A stretch of 64,000 nucleotides of DNA from Hebobacterum sp964559435 (lineage in GTDB: Bacteria > Armatimonadota > Hebobacteria > Hebobacterales > Hebobacteraceae), in assembly GCA_964559435.1 (NCBI GenBank), contig CAZLHI010000003.1:106739-170738 (forward strand). Direction: 5' to 3'. The notes under the pieces are model-generated. The model saw only the letters and a list, made by a program, of their open reading frames with translations, was not told where the DNA came from and did not search any database. The translations under genes were made by a program, and so were the position numbers. Every line of letters starts with the position of its first letter. Within the stretch, counting starts at the first letter, position 1. This document shows positions 61,598 through 64,000 of this stretch, piece by piece.

Positions 61598-62620
61598 GTG
61601 AGATCGGCCCGGACAACAAGGGGCGGACCAGGACGGGGATCGGCGACAGGCCGGATACTGCTCGCGGCCGTTGTCGGGCTTACATTGCTTGTCTTGCCCG
61701 CCGCCGGCAGCGCCGAGACGGATTACGAGAAGTCAGTCGCAAAGCACAAGCCGATCGACGTTGTCAGCGGCTCTCAAGTGACGCAGGCCCGCAGGGCCGA
61801 GCCGGAGCGGGCCCTGCAGGCCTATGGCGTGATTCAGGGGCTCTTCGTCAGCGGCGACCAGCGGACGATCCTGCTTCAGCTTGTCGATAACAGCACGATG
61901 GAGATCGAGTGCTCGGGATCACCGGAGGAGGCCCACGCGCGAGCGCGCGTCCGCTGCCTCCTCAAGCCTGCCGAAGCTTCGCCAACCGCTCCTTTGCAGC
62001 TCGTGGACATCACGTGGGACAAGACGCCTATCGAGCTGCTGCAAGAGGCGGCGCGAGCAGCACTCAAGTTTCCTCCTAAGGACCCGGCGGAGATCGCACG
62101 CTCGGCGGCCGAGCTGAGCCGGTCACATCCGATGCCGGGCCGCGGCGGCAATCGCTCGATCATATGCCGGCAGGCGATAGCCTATCTGAACCCTAGGCTT
62201 GACCCGCGCGAGGTCGAGATGATCGCCGACAGCATCATCAAGTACTCGGCCAAGTACAACGTCGACCCGTTTCTCGTTGTGGCCGTTATCGCAGCGGAGT
62301 CGCGGTTCAACCCGAACGCTCGCTCCTACAAGGGAGCCATGGGCCTGGGGCAGCTTATGCCGGCGACGGCGGCCGCTCATAGAGTCAACGCGTACGATCC
62401 GATAGCCAATCTCAACGTCGCCGTACGCATCATCCGCAGGAACCTCGACAAGTACCAAGGCGACTGGAACAAGGCCCTCGCGGCCTACAACGCGGGAGTC
62501 GGGGCCGTGGACAGACACAATGGCGTCCCCCCATACCGTGAGACGCGGGAGTACCTCTGGCGGATCTACGAGTACTGGTGCTGGCTCAAGGGGACCACGC
62601 CTGAGCCGAGGCCGCGGTGA
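61598..62620 (+). CDS. Lytic transglycosylase (Slt/MltC-type) with signal peptide
   Basis: 340 residues from GTG 61598. Signal peptide ILLAAVVGLTLLVLPAAGSAE. A middle domain (about 40-190) of unknown type precedes the SLT domain (about 205-335): VAVIAAESRFNPNARSYKG with the catalytic Glu, MGLGQLMPATAA and ALAAYNAGVGAVDRHNGVPP. Cleaves peptidoglycan glycan strands without water in the periplasm. An in-frame open region extends further upstream but lacks a leader, and the promoter supports 61598. Confidence 0.85.
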   Translation: MRSARTTRGGPGRGSATGRILLAAVVGLTLLVLPAAGSAETDYEKSVAKHKPIDVVSGSQVTQARRAEPERALQAYGVIQGLFVSGDQRTILLQLVDNSTMEIECSGSPEEAHARARVRCLLKPAEASPTAPLQLVDITWDKTPIELLQEAARAALKFPPKDPAEIARSAAELSRSHPMPGRGGNRSIICRQAIAYLNPRLDPREVEMIADSIIKYSAKYNVDPFLVVAVIAAESRFNPNARSYKGAMGLGQLMPATAAAHRVNAYDPIANLNVAVRIIRRNLDKYQGDWNKALAAYNAGVGAVDRHNGVPPYRETREYLWRIYEYWCWLKGTTPEPRPR

Positions 62621-62728
62621 GACCGTCGCGCAGCTTCTGCACGCTGACGTGCGGACAACCATAAGAGCTGCTCGCCTGTGCCTGCTTCCCGCGCAGTCTG
62701 CTTTCCAAGTGGTGTCAACTCACAGGAG

Positions 62729-63160
62729 ATGATCGCCGCAGTCCACGCACTAGTAGGTGCTGCCCTCGCCCGACTTTGCGGGACACGCCTTCAGGCCGCG
62801 CTTGTCGGAACCGCGTCTCATCCGCTCGCCGACATCCTCCCCCACCGGGACCTCGACATCCCACAGGAGGCACTGCTGCTGGCCGGGACCCTGACCGTGA
62901 TAGTGGCCGCGCGGGGACCTGGCTCGCCGGAGTTCGCCGGAGCGCTCGGAGCATGTTTGCCCGACATCGAGAACCTGGTCGGCCGCCTCGCAGGCATTCC
63001 CGACGAGGCCCTCCTGCTGCCCACACACCGCGGTCACCACGGACGCGAGACGAGCGGCTTCCACGGGCAGATAGCCATCGCGGCACTGGGGGTGCTCGTG
63101 CTGCTTGCTCCGCGCGCCGATAGCCGCGACACCAGCGAACGTGGTAGATCTTCGCGATGA
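62729..63160 (+). CDS. Small membrane protein, YdjM-like metal-dependent hydrolase family
   Basis: 143 residues from ATG 62729; GTG 62678 is another option. HALVGAALARLCGTRLQ and LVGTASHPLADILPHRDLD give the early His and Asp pattern seen in the DUF457/YdjM-type membrane hydrolase family, and LLLPTHRGHHGRE has further His. Membrane spans are at about 5-25, 48-62 and 120-135. The start codon has AGGAG immediately adjacent, an unusual spacing. Its stop overlaps xerD by four bases. Confidence 0.6.
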   Translation: MIAAVHALVGAALARLCGTRLQAALVGTASHPLADILPHRDLDIPQEALLLAGTLTVIVAARGPGSPEFAGALGACLPDIENLVGRLAGIPDEALLLPTHRGHHGRETSGFHGQIAIAALGVLVLLAPRADSRDTSERGRSSR

Positions 63161-64000
63161 TAGCTAACCCAGAGGGAAGCGCTCAGCTCGATACCGCTCA
63201 CCAGGCGACTTTGCAGAGTTTCCTGGACAGCCTCGCGGTCGAGAGGGGTCTGTCGGCGAACACGCTCAGCGCCTACGAGCGGGACCTCCGCGATCATCTG
63301 CTGTTCCTCCAGGGGCAGGGCGTCGGGTCGCTCCTCGAGGTAGAGGAATCGCACATCATCATGTACCTCGGCCGGCTGCGGCGCGCCGGCGCTGCGCCCT
63401 CAACCGTCACGCGGCGGCTCTCCGCGATGCGATCGTTCTATCGGCATCTGGCACGAGAGGAGGCGATTCCCGGCGACCCGACCACAAACGTTCCGAGCGC
63501 CAGGCTGAGGCGTCAACTGCCGTCTGTGCTATCGGTGGAGGAAGTGGAGCGACTCATCGACCAACCCGACAGAAGCAAGCCGCGGGGCTTGCGAGACAGG
63601 GCGATGCTTGAACTCGCCTATGCCGCTGGATTGCGGGTGTCTGAACTCGTCAACCTCAGGCGCGGGGATCTCAACTTCGAGCTGGGATTGGTTCGGTGTG
63701 TCGGCAAAGGCGCAAAGGAGCGCATTATTCCGGTCGGCCGGCCGGCGCTCGACGCCGTGCGGGCGTACCTAGCCGCACGGCGGGATGCGGTCCCGTTCCT
63801 CTTTCTCGGCAACAAAGGCCAGCCGCTGACGCGCGTCTCCTTCTGGCGCATCGTGCGTCGGTATGCGCAGCAGGCGGGGATCCGTACGCCGATCTCGCCC
63901 CACACGTTCCGCCACTCGTTTGCCACCCACATGTTAGACGGCGGCGCCGACCTCCGCGCGATTCAGGAACTGCTCGGGCATGCCAACATCGCGACCACGC
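63157..64000 (+). CDS. xerD: Tyrosine recombinase XerD-type, 3' end beyond the window
   Basis: The first 281 residues are present; the window ends before the catalytic Tyr. An N-terminal SAM-like domain (about 10-95; LSANTLSAYERDLRDHL) precedes the catalytic domain. Active-site Arg is in AGLRVSELVNLR, Lys in GKGAKERIIPVG, HXXR in HTFRHSFATHML and His in LGHANIATT. XerD/XerC resolve chromosome dimers at dif. ATG 63157 overlaps the previous stop (ATGA). XerC cannot be fully excluded because the dif partner is not seen. Confidence 0.9.
   Translation, partial: MIANPEGSAQLDTAHQATLQSFLDSLAVERGLSANTLSAYERDLRDHLLFLQGQGVGSLLEVEESHIIMYLGRLRRAGAAPSTVTRRLSAMRSFYRHLAREEAIPGDPTTNVPSARLRRQLPSVLSVEEVERLIDQPDRSKPRGLRDRAMLELAYAAGLRVSELVNLRRGDLNFELGLVRCVGKGAKERIIPVGRPALDAVRAYLAARRDAVPFLFLGNKGQPLTRVSFWRIVRRYAQQAGIRTPISPHTFRHSFATHMLDGGADLRAIQELLGHANIATT

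Overview
The window is GC-rich bacterial DNA, roughly 60-65% G+C by eye. Genes are tightly packed, many start with GTG, and stops and starts often overlap by 1-4 bases. A near-complete lipid A / Kdo / inner-core gene run, BamA-like and porin-like outer-membrane fragments and a lytic transglycosylase show a diderm (Gram-negative) cell. The gene mix (GH2, FAD and UroD-like catabolic clusters, AmmeMemoRadiSam B, fused membrane spermidine-synthase-like protein, Tat lipoprotein, a Gram-positive/actinobacterial-style LexA-box match) and the unusual glycosyltransferase fusions suggest a deep-branching, probably uncultured phylum rather than a classic proteobacterium. I cannot name the taxon from the sequence alone.

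Region 1 (1-13615, + strand) is one long operon-like run for LPS: lpxC (end only), fabZ, lpxA, lpxB, msbA, waaA, lpxK, an LpxL-type acyltransferase, a GT9 heptosyltransferase, a GT4-GT9 fusion, a GT2-GT2 fusion and hldE2. Together they would make lipid A, add Kdo and acyl chains, build a heptose-containing core and flip the product. Region 2 (13660-21099) holds cvpA and an amrB-like gene (-), a GT4 enzyme with glmS (+), a membrane spermidine-synthase-like protein, a small membrane ORF and a DUF72 protein. Region 3 (21169-27544, -) carries mutM, preceded by a SOS-box match, and a probable catabolic set: an OYE-family reductase, a GH2 hydrolase with an altered catalytic motif, and an FAD oxidoreductase.

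Region 4 (27727-37030) is about the cell surface. It has a secreted subtilase with Ig-like and PPC domains, a cysteine-rich secreted protein with a clear terminator, a ferritin-like protein, a small secreted helical protein, a degenerate histidine-kinase-like membrane protein paired with a TPR membrane protein, and two decayed outer-membrane barrel genes. Region 5 (37155-48413, -) is an operon asnB-like, dppA, dppB, dppC, dppD, hyuA, hyuB, dppF. Its best promoter lies about 340 nt before the first start codon, leaving a long leader with several stems. The asparagine-synthetase-like protein lacks the glutaminase cysteine.

Region 6 (48611-53585, +) is a run of cupin, UroD-like protein, alpha/alpha-barrel protein, amidohydrolase and M20 peptidase, with unknown substrate. 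Region 7 (53769-59014, +) is a TetR-controlled HlyD / ABC ATPase / FtsX export operon with a consensus promoter and palindromic operator. Region 8 (59115-64000) has an MFS transporter and cysK (-), then a lytic transglycosylase whose promoter suggests a leaderless mRNA, a small membrane hydrolase-like protein and the start of a XerD-type recombinase cut by the window end. No rRNA, tRNA, CRISPR array or insertion sequence was seen.
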